Below are positions 9,434-21,719 of a stretch of DNA of 64,000 nt, piece after piece. Position 1 is the first letter of the stretch. Each line of letters starts with the position of its first letter. Source of the stretch: Pseudomonas kilonensis (lineage in GTDB: Bacteria > Pseudomonadota > Gammaproteobacteria > Pseudomonadales > Pseudomonadaceae); NCBI RefSeq assembly GCF_001269885.1, contig NZ_LHVH01000017.1, positions 434,001 to 498,000 on the forward strand, in the 5' to 3' direction. Below the pieces are notes generated by a model. It saw nothing but the letters and a program-made list of their open reading frames with translations. It searched no databases and was not told the origin of the DNA. Both the position numbers and the translations under genes were made by a program.

Positions 9434-10765
9434 TCATTCGTTGTGGCCGCTGATGCGGCGACCCCAGGCCTGGGCCGTGGCGATCAGTCTTGATTCGTCC
9501 ATGCGGGTCAGTCGGCCATCTTCCAATAGCGGCTTGCCGCCCACCCACAGGTGTTTTACGCAATCGCGCCCGGTGGCATAAATCAGTTGCGACACCGGGT
9601 CGTAGATCGGCTGCTGGGCCAGGCCCGACAGATCGAAGGCCACCAGGTCGGCGGCCTTGCCGACTTCCAGCGAACCGACTGTCGCTTCGATGCCCAGCGC
9701 CCGGGCGCCATTGAGCGTGGCCATGCGCAGCGCCCGATGGGCATCCAGAGCCGTGGCCGAACCGGCGACGGCCTTGGCCAGCAGGGCAGCGGTGCGGGTT
9801 TCGCCGAGCAGATCCAGGTCGTTGTTGCTCGCCGCACCGTCGGTGCCTAGGGCGACATTGACACCGGCCTGCCACAGGCGCTCCACCGGGCAGAAACCAC
9901 TGGCCAGTTTCAGGTTCGATTCCGGGCAGTGGATCACGCTGCAATTGCTTTCTACCAGCAAGGCCTGGTCTTCGTCGCTGATTTGAGTCATGTGCACGGC
10001 CTGAAAGCGTGGCCCCAGCAGGCCAAGGCGTCCCAGGCGAGCCATTGGTCGCTCAGCGGTGTTATCCACAGCCTGCTGCACTTCGAAGGCGGTTTCGTGA
10101 ACGTGCATATGAATGGCCGCGTCCAGTTCCTCGGCGATCACGCGGATTTTCTCCAGGTTCTCGTCGCCCACGGTGTAGGGTGCGTGCGGGCCGAATGCGA
10201 CTTTGATCCGCGGGTGGTGCTTGAGGTCGCCAAACAACTCGATGCCCTGACGAATGGCTTCGTCGGCGCTGGCGGCACCGGGGATCGGGAAGTCGAGGAT
10301 CGGAATCGCGATTTGTGCACGAATACCGCTGTCGTGAACACACTCGCTGGCGATCTTGGGGTAGAAATACATGTCGGAGAAGCAGGTGATGCCGCCCTTG
10401 ATCTGCTCGGCGATTGCCAGGTCGGTGCCATCGCGCACGAAATCTTCATCGACCCATTTGGCCTCGGCCGGCCAGATGTGCTGTTCCAGCCAGGTCATCA
10501 AGGGCAGGTCGTCGGCCAGGCCGCGGAACAGGGTCATGGCCGCGTGGCCGTGGGCGTTGATCAGGCCGGGGCTGAGCAGCATGCCGGGCAGTTCACGGAC
10601 GTGGGCGGCATCACACTTCAGGGCTTCTGCCCGTGGGCCGATGAACACGATGCAACCGTCGCGAATGCCCAGACCATGATCCTTGAGCACTACACCGGCG
10701 GGTTCGACAGGCACCAACCAGGTCGGCAGCAATAATAAGTCGAGCGCAACGGCAGGCTTGGGCAT
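9434..10765 (-). CDS. mtaD: Methylthioadenosine/S-adenosylhomocysteine deaminase (TRZ/ATZ family)
   Basis: Amidohydrolase of 443 residues. Metal ligands are visible as INAHGH near residue 70, HMHVHET in the middle, and [15 protein letters not shown] with the catalytic Asp near residue 310. The gene in this position in P. aeruginosa (PA3170) deaminates 5'-methylthioadenosine to methylthioinosine. The divergent neighbour mtnA encodes a later enzyme of methylthioadenosine salvage, which supports that role here. S-adenosylhomocysteine may also be used. Annotation pipelines often call it TRZ/ATZ family hydrolase. Confidence 0.88.
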   Translation of the reverse strand: MPKPAVALDLLLLPTWLVPVEPAGVVLKDHGLGIRDGCIVFIGPRAEALKCDAAHVRELPGMLLSPGLINAHGHAAMTLFRGLADDLPLMTWLEQHIWPAEAKWVDEDFVRDGTDLAIAEQIKGGITCFSDMYFYPKIASECVHDSGIRAQIAIPILDFPIPGAASADEAIRQGIELFGDLKHHPRIKVAFGPHAPYTVGDENLEKIRVIAEELDAAIHMHVHETAFEVQQAVDNTAERPMARLGRLGLLGPRFQAVHMTQISDEDQALLVESNCSVIHCPESNLKLASGFCPVERLWQAGVNVALGTDGAASNNDLDLLGETRTAALLAKAVAGSATALDAHRALRMATLNGARALGIEATVGSLEVGKAADLVAFDLSGLAQQPIYDPVSQLIYATGRDCVKHLWVGGKPLLEDGRLTRMDESRLIATAQAWGRRISGHNE

Positions 10766-10871
10766 CGTGGAACGGTTCCATGGGGTATAAAGGATGGCGA
10801 AGTATACCCGAGCGTCTTCGCGGAGGGATCGCTATAATCGGCGGCTTTTGTTCATGAGTACGGGGTGAAGG
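10766..10871. promoter_or_regulatory. Divergent mtaD/mtnA promoter region
   Basis: On the plus strand a perfect TATAAT lies at 10833-10838, about 34 bases before mtnA. On the minus strand TATACT (10805-10800) lies about 35 bases before mtaD. Neither has an obvious TTGACA. An 11-base palindrome, ggaacggttcc, sits at about 10769-10780 near the mtaD start and could be an operator. The close back-to-back promoters suggest joint control of the two salvage genes. Confidence 0.5.
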
Positions 10872-11948
10872 ATGCGCGATCGACTATTGGCTGCGGAGAA
10901 GGTGAAGGCCATCGATTGGCGCGATGGCGTCCTGTACCTGCTGGATCAGCGTGTCTTGCCGTTCGAGGAAAGCTGGATCGCCTGCACCCGTGCCGCCGAT
11001 GTGGCCGAGGCCATTGGCTCGATGGCAGTGCGCGGCGCACCGATCATCGGCATCAGTGCGGCCTATGGTGTCGTGCTGGCAGCGCGGGCCAGGATGGTCG
11101 AAGGCGGTGACTGGCAAGCGGCGCTGGAGGCGGATTTTACCTTGCTGGCCGAGGCTCGGCCGACGGCGGCAAACCTCTTCTGGGCGCTGGATCGGATGCG
11201 CGACCGGTTGGGGCGCTTGAAGGAACACGCCGAGCCGCTGGCGGTGCTTGAGGCTGAAGCCATCGCGATCCACGAGAGTGACCGCGAAGCCAACCTGACC
11301 ATGGCTCAGTTGGGCGTCGACCTGATCCGCAAGCACCAGGGCAATGCCCAGGCCATCCTGACCCATTGCAACACGGGTGCCCTGGCGACCGGTGGCTTTG
11401 GCACGGCCTTGGGCGTCATCCGTGGCGCGTATATTGAAGGCATGGTGGAGCGCGTCTATGCCGACGAAACCCGTCCATGGCTGCAAGGCTCGCGATTGAC
11501 AGCGTGGGAGCTGGCCCGCGAGGGCATCCCGGTGACCCTCAACGCCGACTCCGCCGCTGCCCACATCATGAAGACCAAAGGTGTGACCTGGGTGGTCGTC
11601 GGTGCCGATTGCATCGCCGCCAATGGTGACGTGGGGAACAAGATCGGCACCTATCAACTGGCGGTCTGTGCCATGCACCATGGCGTGCGCTTCATGGTGG
11701 TGGCGCCGAGCTCGACCATCGACATGAGTCTGGCCAGTGGTGATGACATCCCGGTCGAGGAGCGCGGCGGGCGCGAACTGCTGGAGATCGGCGGCAAGTG
11801 GCTCGGCGCAGATGTGGACGCCTTCAACCCGGTATTCGATGTCACCCCGGCGGACCTGATCGACGTCATCGTCACGGAAAAGGGCATCATCGAGCGCCCG
11901 GACACCGCCAAGCTGGCGCAGTTGATGTGTCGCAAGCGGTTGCATTGA
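10872..11948 (+). CDS. mtnA: Methylthioribose-1-phosphate isomerase MtnA
   Basis: Protein of 358 residues of the eIF2B-alpha-like family. It isomerises 5-methylthioribose-1-phosphate to methylthioribulose-1-phosphate in methionine salvage. The catalytic Cys lies in [12 protein letters not shown] (about residue 160) and the catalytic Asp in [18 protein letters not shown] (about residue 240). An early [12 protein letters not shown] loop is also typical. GGGG at 10862-10865 is the probable ribosome binding site. It is divergent from mtaD. Confidence 0.96.
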   Translation: MRDRLLAAEKVKAIDWRDGVLYLLDQRVLPFEESWIACTRAADVAEAIGSMAVRGAPIIGISAAYGVVLAARARMVEGGDWQAALEADFTLLAEARPTAANLFWALDRMRDRLGRLKEHAEPLAVLEAEAIAIHESDREANLTMAQLGVDLIRKHQGNAQAILTHCNTGALATGGFGTALGVIRGAYIEGMVERVYADETRPWLQGSRLTAWELAREGIPVTLNADSAAAHIMKTKGVTWVVVGADCIAANGDVGNKIGTYQLAVCAMHHGVRFMVVAPSSTIDMSLASGDDIPVEERGGRELLEIGGKWLGADVDAFNPVFDVTPADLIDVIVTEKGIIERPDTAKLAQLMCRKRLH

Positions 11949-11974
11949 AGATTGGGGCTGCCTGATCCATTGCC

Positions 11975-12066
11975 TTCGCGAGCAAGCCCGCTCCCACAGT
12001 GGAATGTGTTGTGGCTGATATCTCAGGCACACAAAAATCCCCTGTGGGAGCGGGCTTGCTCGCGAA
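11975..12066. repeat. Everted REP pair
   Basis: Two REP copies (11975-11997 and 12044-12066) whose heads, the gtgggagc ends, face each other. This is opposite to most REPINs in this window. The arms are perfect 23-base complements. It lies just after mtnA and may form its transcript end. Confidence 0.9.
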
Positions 12067-12394
12067 TGGGCCCTTAAAGGCAATAAATTCCTTGCATTTG
12101 GCCCCTGATTCTCCATCCGCAGCGCTCCTAAGCCCCTCTGATCCCATATCAGCCTGTCACCGGTCAACTAACTACGCACCATGCGCGTCTGGGGGATAGG
12201 TGCGTGGCGGCTCTTGTGATAACATCCGGCGGTTTCCAAGGCTGCCTCGCGAGGTGGCCTTTACTGCGCAGATCCATGGCATAACTCGTTGATTTGTCGT
12301 AAGTCGCTGCACGGCACTTGTTCTGCAGCGGCGAGCTTCGTTCGTCCCATCTGGATGTGACGAGGTTTCACCAGAAAAAGGAATCAGGCTTCTC
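12067..12394. promoter_or_regulatory. gyrA upstream region
   Basis: 328 bases without a gene. It should contain the gyrA promoter. A TGtGATAAC sequence at about 12213-12222 resembles an extended -10 element, but no good -35 is evident. The likely gyrA ribosome binding site is the AAAGGAA-like run at about 12376-12384. I see no other conserved structure. Confidence 0.35.
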
Positions 12395-15064
<2,670 letters not shown>

Positions 15065-15074
15065 GCGGACACGC

Positions 15075-15113
15075 GGGGGGGCGGATGAAGATTCGCCCCC
15101 TTGTTGTTTGTCT
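15075..15113 (+). terminator. gyrA terminator
   Basis: GC-rich hairpin (gggggcg / cgccccc, with a 10-base loop) directly after the gyrA stop, followed by the T-rich ttgttgtttgtct. Confidence 0.8.
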
Positions 15114-15144
15114 CGTTTGAAATTTCGTATCAAATTGCAGCTTT

Positions 15145-15283
15145 GTGAGAACAAGGCTTGTGTGGGAGCAAGGCTTGTGGGAGCAAGGCTTGTGTGGGAG
15201 CAAGGCTTGCCCGCGATGGCGGTAGACCAGTCAACATCAATGTTGGATGACAGTCTGCTATCGCGGGCAAGCCTTGCTCCCAC
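15145..15283. repeat. REPIN with a tandemly expanded left arm
   Basis: The REP head gtgggagcaaggcttg occurs four times in a row with a period of about 16 bases (15145 degenerate, then 15162, 15177 and 15194). Only the last copy continues into a full REP (cccgcgat). A single complementary arm closes the REPIN at 15260-15283. It fills most of the 307-base gap between gyrA and serC; the remaining 88 bases must hold the serC promoter. Confidence 0.85.
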
Positions 15284-15371
15284 ACCTTTGCTCTCTCGCC
15301 CTAGGTCCACAATGCGCACCACCTGATACCGTATTAATTGCGTGAACCACCAGATCAGAGCGAGATTGGAT

Positions 15372-16457
15372 GTGAGCAAGAGAGCCTATAACTTCTGTGC
15401 CGGCCCGGCGGCGCTTCCTGAGGCGGTCCTGAAGCGTGCCCAGGGTGAACTTCTCGACTGGCACGGCAAGGGCCTGTCGGTCATGGAAATGAGCCATCGC
15501 AGCGATGAGTTCGTATCCATTGCCACCAAGGCCGAGCAGGACCTGCGTGATCTGCTGAACATCCCGTCCAATTACAAGGTGCTGTTCCTGCAGGGCGGCG
15601 CCAGCCAGCAGTTCGCCCAGATCCCGTTGAACCTGCTGCCGGAAAGTGGCAAGGCCGACTACATCGATACCGGTATCTGGTCGCAGAAAGCCATCGAAGA
15701 AGCTTCGCGCTACGGTCACGTCAACGTGGCTGCCACCGCCAAGCCCTACGATTATTTCGCGATTCCCGGCCAGAACGAATGGAGCCTGTCCAAGGACGCG
15801 GCCTACGTTCACTACGCGCCGAACGAAACCATCGGTGGCCTGGAATTCAACTGGATCCCGGAAACTGGCGACGTGCCATTGGTGGCCGACATGTCCTCGG
15901 ACATTCTCTCGCGCCCTGTGGATATCTCCCGTTTCGGCATGATCTACGCCGGCGCCCAGAAAAACATCGGCCCAAGCGGCATTCTGGTCAACATCATCCG
16001 TGAAGACCTGCTGGGGCGTGCCCGTTCCCTGTGCCCGACCATGCTCAACTACAAGGTCGCGGCTGACAACGGCTCGATGTACAACACCCCGCCGACCCTG
16101 GCCTGGTACCTGTCCGGCCTGGTGTTCGAATGGCTGAAAGAGCAGGGCGGTGTCGAAGCCATTGGCAAGCTCAACGAAGTGAAGCAGCGCACGCTGTATG
16201 ACTTCATCGACGCCAGCGGTCTCTACAGCAACCCGATCAACAAGACCGATCGTTCGTGGATGAACGTGCCGTTCCGCCTGGCCGACGACCGTCTGGACAA
16301 GCCGTTCCTGGTCGGTGCCGACGAGCGTGGCCTGCTGAACCTCAAGGGCCACCGTTCGGTCGGTGGCATGCGTGCCTCCATCTACAACGCCGTCGACATC
16401 AACGCCGTCAATGCGTTGATCGCCTACATGGCAGAGTTCGAGAAGGAACATGGCTGA
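15372..16457 (+). CDS. serC: Phosphoserine aminotransferase SerC
   Basis: PLP-dependent class V aminotransferase of 361 residues. It converts 3-phosphohydroxypyruvate to phosphoserine, and also acts in pyridoxine synthesis. Features are the N-terminal YNFCAGPAALP, GGASQQF for phosphate binding, and the PLP lysine in YAGAQKNIGPSG. The frame opens at a GTG at 15342. The GTG at 15372, preceded by AGAGCGAG, gives the standard start SKRAYNF and the family's length. The stop overlaps the pheA start as TGATG, and the gene leads the aromatic operon. Confidence 0.95.
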   Translation: MSKRAYNFCAGPAALPEAVLKRAQGELLDWHGKGLSVMEMSHRSDEFVSIATKAEQDLRDLLNIPSNYKVLFLQGGASQQFAQIPLNLLPESGKADYIDTGIWSQKAIEEASRYGHVNVAATAKPYDYFAIPGQNEWSLSKDAAYVHYAPNETIGGLEFNWIPETGDVPLVADMSSDILSRPVDISRFGMIYAGAQKNIGPSGILVNIIREDLLGRARSLCPTMLNYKVAADNGSMYNTPPTLAWYLSGLVFEWLKEQGGVEAIGKLNEVKQRTLYDFIDASGLYSNPINKTDRSWMNVPFRLADDRLDKPFLVGADERGLLNLKGHRSVGGMRASIYNAVDINAVNALIAYMAEFEKEHG

Positions 16458-17551
16458 TGTCTGAGCAAGAACTCAAGGCGCTGCGCCTGCGCATCGATGC
16501 CCTGGACGAAAAGGTCCTGGAGCTGATCAGCGAGCGCGCGCGCTGCGCCCAGGAAGTCGCCCGGGTGAAGATGGCCTCCCTGGCCGAAGGCGAAGTGCCG
16601 GTGTTCTATCGTCCTGAGCGTGAAGCTCAGGTGCTCAAGCGTGTCATGGAGCGCAACAAGGGGCCGCTGGGCAACGAAGAGATGGCGCGCTTGTTCCGCG
16701 AAATCATGTCGTCGTGCCTGGCGCTCGAGCAGCCGCTGAAAATCGCCTACCTGGGCCCGGAAGGCACCTTCACCCAGGCAGCGGCCATGAAGCACTTCGG
16801 TCACGCCGTGATCAGCAAGCCGATGGCTGCCATCGACGAAGTCTTCCGTGAAGTCGCCGCCGGCGCGGTGAATTTTGGCGTGGTGCCGGTGGAAAACTCC
16901 ACCGAAGGCGCGGTCAATCACACGCTGGACAGCTTCCTCGAGCATGACATGGTGATCTGCGGCGAAGTCGAGCTGCGCATCCACCATCACCTGCTGGTCG
17001 GCGAGAACACCAAGACCGACAGCATCAGCCGGATCTATTCCCACGCCCAGTCGTTGGCCCAGTGCCGCAAGTGGCTGGACGCCCATTACCCGAATGTCGA
17101 GCGCGTGGCGGTATCGAGCAACGCCGAAGCGGCCAAGCGGGTCAAGGGTGAGTGGAACTCGGCGGCGATCGCTGGCGATATGGCGGCCGGCCTCTACGGG
17201 CTGACTCGCCTGGCCGAGAAAATCGAGGATCGCCCGGACAACTCCACGCGGTTCCTGATGATCGGCAGCCAGGAAGTACCGCCGACCGGCGACGACAAGA
17301 CGTCGATCATCGTCTCCATGAGCAACAAGCCCGGTGCGCTCCATGAACTGCTGGTGCCGTTCCACGACAACGGTATCGACCTGACGCGGATCGAGACCCG
17401 TCCGTCGCGCAGCGGTAAATGGACCTACGTGTTCTTCATCGATTTTGTCGGCCACCACCGCGATCCGCTGGTAAAAGGTGTGCTGGAGAAAATCAGTCAG
17501 GAAGCAGTGGCACTCAAGGTGCTGGGTTCCTACCCCAAGGCAGTTCTTTAA
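16457..17551 (+). CDS. pheA: Bifunctional chorismate mutase/prephenate dehydratase (P-protein)
   Basis: Protein of 364 residues in three parts. An AroQ-type chorismate mutase occupies about 1-90 (LRLRIDALDEKVLELISERA). A prephenate dehydratase occupies about 93-270 (AYLGPEGTFTQAA, VPVENSTEGAV, and the catalytic TRF in NSTRFLMI). A C-terminal ACT domain has GALHELL and IETRP, the phenylalanine-binding motifs for feedback inhibition. It makes phenylpyruvate from chorismate. The longer frame from 16256 is ruled out because the ATG at 16457 overlaps the serC stop by one base, a typical coupled start. Confidence 0.95.
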   Translation: MSEQELKALRLRIDALDEKVLELISERARCAQEVARVKMASLAEGEVPVFYRPEREAQVLKRVMERNKGPLGNEEMARLFREIMSSCLALEQPLKIAYLGPEGTFTQAAAMKHFGHAVISKPMAAIDEVFREVAAGAVNFGVVPVENSTEGAVNHTLDSFLEHDMVICGEVELRIHHHLLVGENTKTDSISRIYSHAQSLAQCRKWLDAHYPNVERVAVSSNAEAAKRVKGEWNSAAIAGDMAAGLYGLTRLAEKIEDRPDNSTRFLMIGSQEVPPTGDDKTSIIVSMSNKPGALHELLVPFHDNGIDLTRIETRPSRSGKWTYVFFIDFVGHHRDPLVKGVLEKISQEAVALKVLGSYPKAVL

Positions 17552-17564
17552 GGGCGGATAGCAA

Positions 17565-18677
17565 ATGAGTGGCAACTTCCTCGCTCTGGCTCAGCCAGGC
17601 GTGCAACAACTCTCGCCTTACGTTCCGGGCAAGCCCGTGGACGAACTGGCCCGCGAGCTGGACCTGGATCCGGCCAGCATCGTCAAGTTGGCGAGCAACG
17701 AAAACCCGTTGGGCGCGAGCCCCAAGGCGCTGGCGGCGATCCGCGACGAACTGGCCGAGCTGACCCGTTACCCCGATGGCAATGGGTTTGCGCTGAAAAG
17801 CCTGCTGGCCGAGCGCTGTGGTGTCGAGCTCAACCAAGTGACGCTGGGCAATGGCTCCAACGACATTCTTGAGTTGGTGGCGCGCGCGTACCTGGCACCA
17901 GGTCTCAACGCCGTGTTCAGCGAGCACGCGTTTGCGGTCTACCCGATCGCGACCCAGGCCGTCGGCGCCGATGCCCATGTGGTTCCCGCCAAGAACTGGG
18001 GGCACGATCTGCCGGCCATGCTGGCTGCCATCGACGCCAACACCCGCGTAGTTTTCATCGCCAACCCGAACAATCCGACTGGCACCTGGTTCGACGCCCA
18101 GGCCTTGGACGACTTCCTGCAAGACGTGCCCGCGCACGTGCTGGTGGTGTTGGACGAGGCTTACATCGAGTATGCCGAAGGCAGCGATTTGCCCGATGGC
18201 CTGGATTTCCTCGCGGCCTACCCGAACCTGCTGGTTTCGCGCACGTTCTCGAAAGCCTACGGCCTGGCCTCGCTGCGGGTTGGTTACGGCCTGTCCACCG
18301 CCGTGGTGGCCGATGTGCTGAACCGCGTGCGCCAGCCGTTCAACGTCAACAGCTTCGCCCTGGCAGCCGCCTGCGCCGCATTGCAGGATGAGGCCTACCT
18401 GGCTGAAAGCCGTCGCCTCAACGCGGCCGGCATGCAGCAGTTGGAAGTGGGGTTCCGGGAGCTGGGTCTGAGCTGGATTCCATCCAAGGGCAACTTCATC
18501 TGCGTCGACCTGGGGCGTGTCGCCGCGCCGGTGTACCAGGGGCTGCTGCGCGAAGGCGTGATCGTGCGCCCGGTGGCCAACTACGGCATGCCGAACCACC
18601 TGCGCATCACCATCGGCCTGCCAGCGGAGAACAGCCGTTTCCTTGAGGCGTTGAGCAAGGTTCTGGCTCGTGGTTGA
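17565..18677 (+). CDS. hisC: Histidinol-phosphate/aromatic aminotransferase HisC
   Basis: Class I/II PLP aminotransferase of 370 residues. It has the PLP lysine in FSKAYGLASLRVGYG, substrate loop NPNNPTG and DEAYIEY. In pseudomonads this second hisC copy sits inside the aromatic operon. Its placement between pheA and tyrA/aroA suggests that it transaminates phenylpyruvate, prephenate or hydroxyphenylpyruvate at least as much as imidazole-acetol phosphate. It starts 13 bases after pheA and its stop overlaps the next gene. Confidence 0.93.
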   Translation: MSGNFLALAQPGVQQLSPYVPGKPVDELARELDLDPASIVKLASNENPLGASPKALAAIRDELAELTRYPDGNGFALKSLLAERCGVELNQVTLGNGSNDILELVARAYLAPGLNAVFSEHAFAVYPIATQAVGADAHVVPAKNWGHDLPAMLAAIDANTRVVFIANPNNPTGTWFDAQALDDFLQDVPAHVLVVLDEAYIEYAEGSDLPDGLDFLAAYPNLLVSRTFSKAYGLASLRVGYGLSTAVVADVLNRVRQPFNVNSFALAAACAALQDEAYLAESRRLNAAGMQQLEVGFRELGLSWIPSKGNFICVDLGRVAAPVYQGLLREGVIVRPVANYGMPNHLRITIGLPAENSRFLEALSKVLARG

Positions 18678-20913
18678 TGTCACTTCGCTGCAACCTGCTG
18701 CCCCTATGATCGGTCGCCTGGTGGTGGTCGGCCTGGGGTTGATTGGCGGTTCGTTTGCCAAGGGCTTGCGTGAAAGCGGCCTGTGCCGCGAGGTGGTCGG
18801 CGTCGACCTGGATCCGCAGTCGCGCAAGCTGGCCGTGGAGCTGGGGGTGGTCGATCGCTGCGAGGATGACCTGGCGATCGCTTGCCAGGGCGCGGACGTG
18901 ATCCAACTGGCGGTGCCGATCCTGGCCATGGAAAAACTGCTGGCGCGCCTGGCCACCATGAGTCTGGGGCAAGCGATCCTGACCGACGTCGGCAGCGCCA
19001 AGGGCAATGTCGTACGTGCGGCCACCGAGGCCTTCGGCGGGATGCCGGCGCGTTTCGTGCCCGGCCATCCGATTGCCGGTTCCGAGCAGAGCGGGGTGGA
19101 AGCCTCCAACGCCGAACTGTTTCGTCGCCACAAAGTGATCCTCACGCCGCTGGACCAGACGGATCCAGCCGCGCTGGCGGTGGTGGACCGTTTGTGGCGC
19201 GAACTGGGCGCCGATGTCGAGCACATGCAGGTCGAGCGTCACGATGAAGTGTTGGCGGCTACCAGCCACTTGCCGCACCTGTTGGCGTTCGGCCTGGTGG
19301 ATTCGTTGGCCAAACGCAATGAAAATCTTGAGATCTTCCGTTACGCTGCCGGCGGTTTCCGCGATTTCACGAGAATCGCTGGAAGCGACCCGGTCATGTG
19401 GCACGACATCTTCCTCGCCAACCGCGAAGCTGTCTTGCGCACACTCGATACATTTCGCAGCGACCTCGACGCCTTGCGCGACGCGGTCGATGCAGGGGAC
19501 GGGCACCAATTGCTGGGCGTTTTCACACGCGCCAGGGTGGCCCGCGAGCATTTCAGTAAAATCCTGGCCCGTCGGGCCTATGTGGACGCTATGAACTCCA
19601 ACGATCTGATTTTCCTGGCACAACCTGGTGGCTCCCTGAGCGGGCGTATTCGTGTACCGGGCGATAAATCGATTTCCCACCGTTCGATCATGCTCGGCTC
19701 CCTGGCCGACGGCGTGACCGAGGTGGAAGGTTTCCTCGAGGGCGAAGACGCCCTGGCGACGCTGCAAGCGTTTCGCGACATGGGGGTGGTCATCGAAGGT
19801 CCGCACCACGGTCGCGTGACCATCCATGGTGTCGGCCTGCATGGTCTCAAGCCTGCCCCGGGGCCAATCTACCTGGGTAACTCCGGGACCTCGATGCGCC
19901 TGTTGTCCGGCCTGCTGGCCGCGCAGGACTTCGACAGCACCCTGACCGGTGACGCCTCGCTGTCCAAGCGCCCGATGAATCGCGTCGCCAACCCGTTGCG
20001 GGAAATGGGCGCGGTCATCGAGACTGCCGCCGACGGTCGTCCACCGATGATCATCCGTGGTGGCAACAAGCTCAAGGGCCTGACCTACACCATGCCGATG
20101 GCTAGCGCCCAGGTGAAATCCTGCCTGCTGCTGGCGGGTCTCTACGCCGAAGGCAAGACCACCGTCACCGAACCGGCCCCGACCCGCGACCACACCGAGC
20201 GCATGCTGCGCGGCTTCGGCTACCCGGTCACGGTCGATGGTGCCACGGCGTCCGTCGAGTCCGGCAACAAGCTGACTGCTACTCACATTGAAGTGCCGGG
20301 CGACATCTCGTCGTCGGCGTTCTTCCTGGTGGCCGCCTCGATCGCCGAAGGTTCCGACCTGGTGCTCGAGCACGTCGGCATCAACCCGACCCGTACCGGC
20401 GTGATCGACATCCTGCGCTTGATGGGCGCTGACATCACCCTGGAAAACCAGCGTGAAGTCGGCGGCGAACCCGTGGCGGACCTGCGCGTACGAGCAGCTA
20501 AACTCAAGGGTATCGAGATTCCGGAGGCGCTGGTTCCGCTGGCCATCGACGAGTTCCCGGTGCTGTTCGTGGCGGCCGCCTGTGCAGAAGGGCGCACCGT
20601 ACTGACGGGCGCCGAAGAACTGCGGGTCAAGGAATCGGATCGCATCCAGGTGATGGCAGATGGCTTGCTCGCCCTTGGCGTCAAGTGCCAGCCGACGCCA
20701 GACGGCATCATCATCGACGGCGGCCAGATCGGCGGCGGCGAAGTCCATGGTCACGGTGATCACCGTATCGCCATGGCCTTCAGTGTGGCGTCTTTGCGCG
20801 CCAGCGCGCCGATTCGCATCCATGATTGCGCCAACGTCGCGACGTCGTTCCCGAACTTCCTGGCGCTGTGTGCACAGGTCGGTATCCGAGTAGCGCAAGA
20901 GGCACAGTCGTGA
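18670..20913 (+). CDS. tyrA-aroA: Fused cyclohexadienyl dehydrogenase/EPSP synthase (TyrA-AroA)
   Basis: Protein of 747 residues joining two shikimate-pathway enzymes. Residues 1-300 are a TyrA-type prephenate/arogenate dehydrogenase ([31 protein letters not shown]). Residues 308-747 are AroA, which condenses shikimate-3-phosphate with phosphoenolpyruvate ([24 protein letters not shown]). An internal ATG at 19593 ([14 protein letters not shown]) looks like the ancestral aroA start and could allow separate translation. The GTG at 18670 overlaps the hisC stop; the ATG at 18706 is an alternative start. The end overlaps cmk as GTGA. Confidence 0.93.
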   Translation: MVDVTSLQPAAPMIGRLVVVGLGLIGGSFAKGLRESGLCREVVGVDLDPQSRKLAVELGVVDRCEDDLAIACQGADVIQLAVPILAMEKLLARLATMSLGQAILTDVGSAKGNVVRAATEAFGGMPARFVPGHPIAGSEQSGVEASNAELFRRHKVILTPLDQTDPAALAVVDRLWRELGADVEHMQVERHDEVLAATSHLPHLLAFGLVDSLAKRNENLEIFRYAAGGFRDFTRIAGSDPVMWHDIFLANREAVLRTLDTFRSDLDALRDAVDAGDGHQLLGVFTRARVAREHFSKILARRAYVDAMNSNDLIFLAQPGGSLSGRIRVPGDKSISHRSIMLGSLADGVTEVEGFLEGEDALATLQAFRDMGVVIEGPHHGRVTIHGVGLHGLKPAPGPIYLGNSGTSMRLLSGLLAAQDFDSTLTGDASLSKRPMNRVANPLREMGAVIETAADGRPPMIIRGGNKLKGLTYTMPMASAQVKSCLLLAGLYAEGKTTVTEPAPTRDHTERMLRGFGYPVTVDGATASVESGNKLTATHIEVPGDISSSAFFLVAASIAEGSDLVLEHVGINPTRTGVIDILRLMGADITLENQREVGGEPVADLRVRAAKLKGIEIPEALVPLAIDEFPVLFVAAACAEGRTVLTGAEELRVKESDRIQVMADGLLALGVKCQPTPDGIIIDGGQIGGGEVHGHGDHRIAMAFSVASLRASAPIRIHDCANVATSFPNFLALCAQVGIRVAQEAQS

Positions 20914-21599
20914 ATATCAAGGCACCGGTCATCACCATCGATGGCCCAAGCGGTTCGGGCAAGGGCACCGTCGCCGGGATCCTGGCCAGGCAATTGGGCT
21001 GGAACCTGCTTGATTCGGGTGCCTTGTACCGTCTGCTGGCGTTCGCCGCCGCCAACCACGGCGTCGACCTGACCAACGAAGAACTGCTCAAGGCACTGGC
21101 CGCTCATCTGGACGTGCAATTCATTGCGGCGACCGACGGTCAGCTCCAGCGCATCATTCTGGAAGGCGATGAGGTCAGCGACGTCATTCGTACCGAAAGC
21201 GTGGGTGCCGGGGCCTCCCAGGTCGCCGCGCTGCCGGCAGTGCGCGAAGCCTTGCTGCAGCGCCAGCGCGCCTTCCAGGAGCCGCCGGGGCTGGTGGCTG
21301 ACGGTCGCGACATGGGTACGGTGGTTTTCCCCGATGCACCGTTGAAGATTTTCCTCACCGCCAGTGCGGAGGAGAGGGCGCGTCGTCGATATTTGCAGTT
21401 GAAGGGCAAGGGCGAGGATGTTAGTCTGTCGAGTCTGCTAGATGAGATCCGTGCACGCGATGAGCGTGACACCCAGCGCGCAGTAGCCCCGCTCAAGCCG
21501 GCGGCCGACGCGATACAGCTGGATTCCACGGAGTTGTCCATCGATCAGGTGCTGCAACGCATCATGAGCGAGATCGCCATTCGCGATATCGCCGGGTGA
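20910..21599 (+). CDS. cmk: Cytidylate kinase
   Basis: Nucleoside monophosphate kinase of 229 residues. It phosphorylates CMP and dCMP with ATP. The P-loop [12 protein letters not shown] is at the N-terminus; [15 protein letters not shown] and the LID arginines ([11 protein letters not shown]) follow. The GTG start at 20910 overlaps the aroA stop. The longer frame from 20826 lies inside aroA and is not needed. It is followed by a hairpin that may separate it from rpsA. Confidence 0.95.
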   Translation: MNIKAPVITIDGPSGSGKGTVAGILARQLGWNLLDSGALYRLLAFAAANHGVDLTNEELLKALAAHLDVQFIAATDGQLQRIILEGDEVSDVIRTESVGAGASQVAALPAVREALLQRQRAFQEPPGLVADGRDMGTVVFPDAPLKIFLTASAEERARRRYLQLKGKGEDVSLSSLLDEIRARDERDTQRAVAPLKPAADAIQLDSTELSIDQVLQRIMSEIAIRDIAG

Positions 21600-21603
21600 C
21601 CAG

Positions 21604-21648
21604 GAAGCTTCGCAGGGGACCAGTCATAGTCCTGCGATGCTTCTTTTA
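21604..21648 (+). terminator. cmk terminator
   Basis: Interrupted stem (gaagc..cgcagg / cctgcg..gcttc) followed by a short T-run (cttctttta), starting 5 bases after the cmk stop. Some readthrough into rpsA is likely. Confidence 0.7.
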
Positions 21649-21657
21649 TATGAAACT

Positions 21658-21719
21658 AACCCACATCGTCTGGGATGTGGAGGCGGGCGTATTCTTCGCC
21701 CTAATCAACAGGAATTAAA
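21658..21719 (+). promoter_or_regulatory. Structured rpsA leader
   Basis: Two small hairpins precede rpsA: ccacatc/gatgtgg (21661-21680, loop gtctgg) and gggcg/cgccc (21685-21701). A weak AGGA lies six bases before the ATG. E. coli rpsA is translated from a folded leader without a strong Shine-Dalgarno and is repressed by its own product. This leader has the same general architecture, so S1 autoregulation is inferred. Confidence 0.5.

Noticed and set aside
19873..19899. Glyphosate-insensitive (class II) AroA
   Set aside because: The GNSGT loop keeps the Gly that class II enzymes replace by Ala; one Pro-to-Leu difference is not enough for the claim.
18607..20898. Open frame of 763 codons opposite tyrA-aroA, and a similar one of 563 codons opposite rpsA (21705-23396)
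   Set aside because: Both are antisense shadows of GC-rich or highly biased genes; no domain, no ribosome binding site, unlikely amino-acid make-up.
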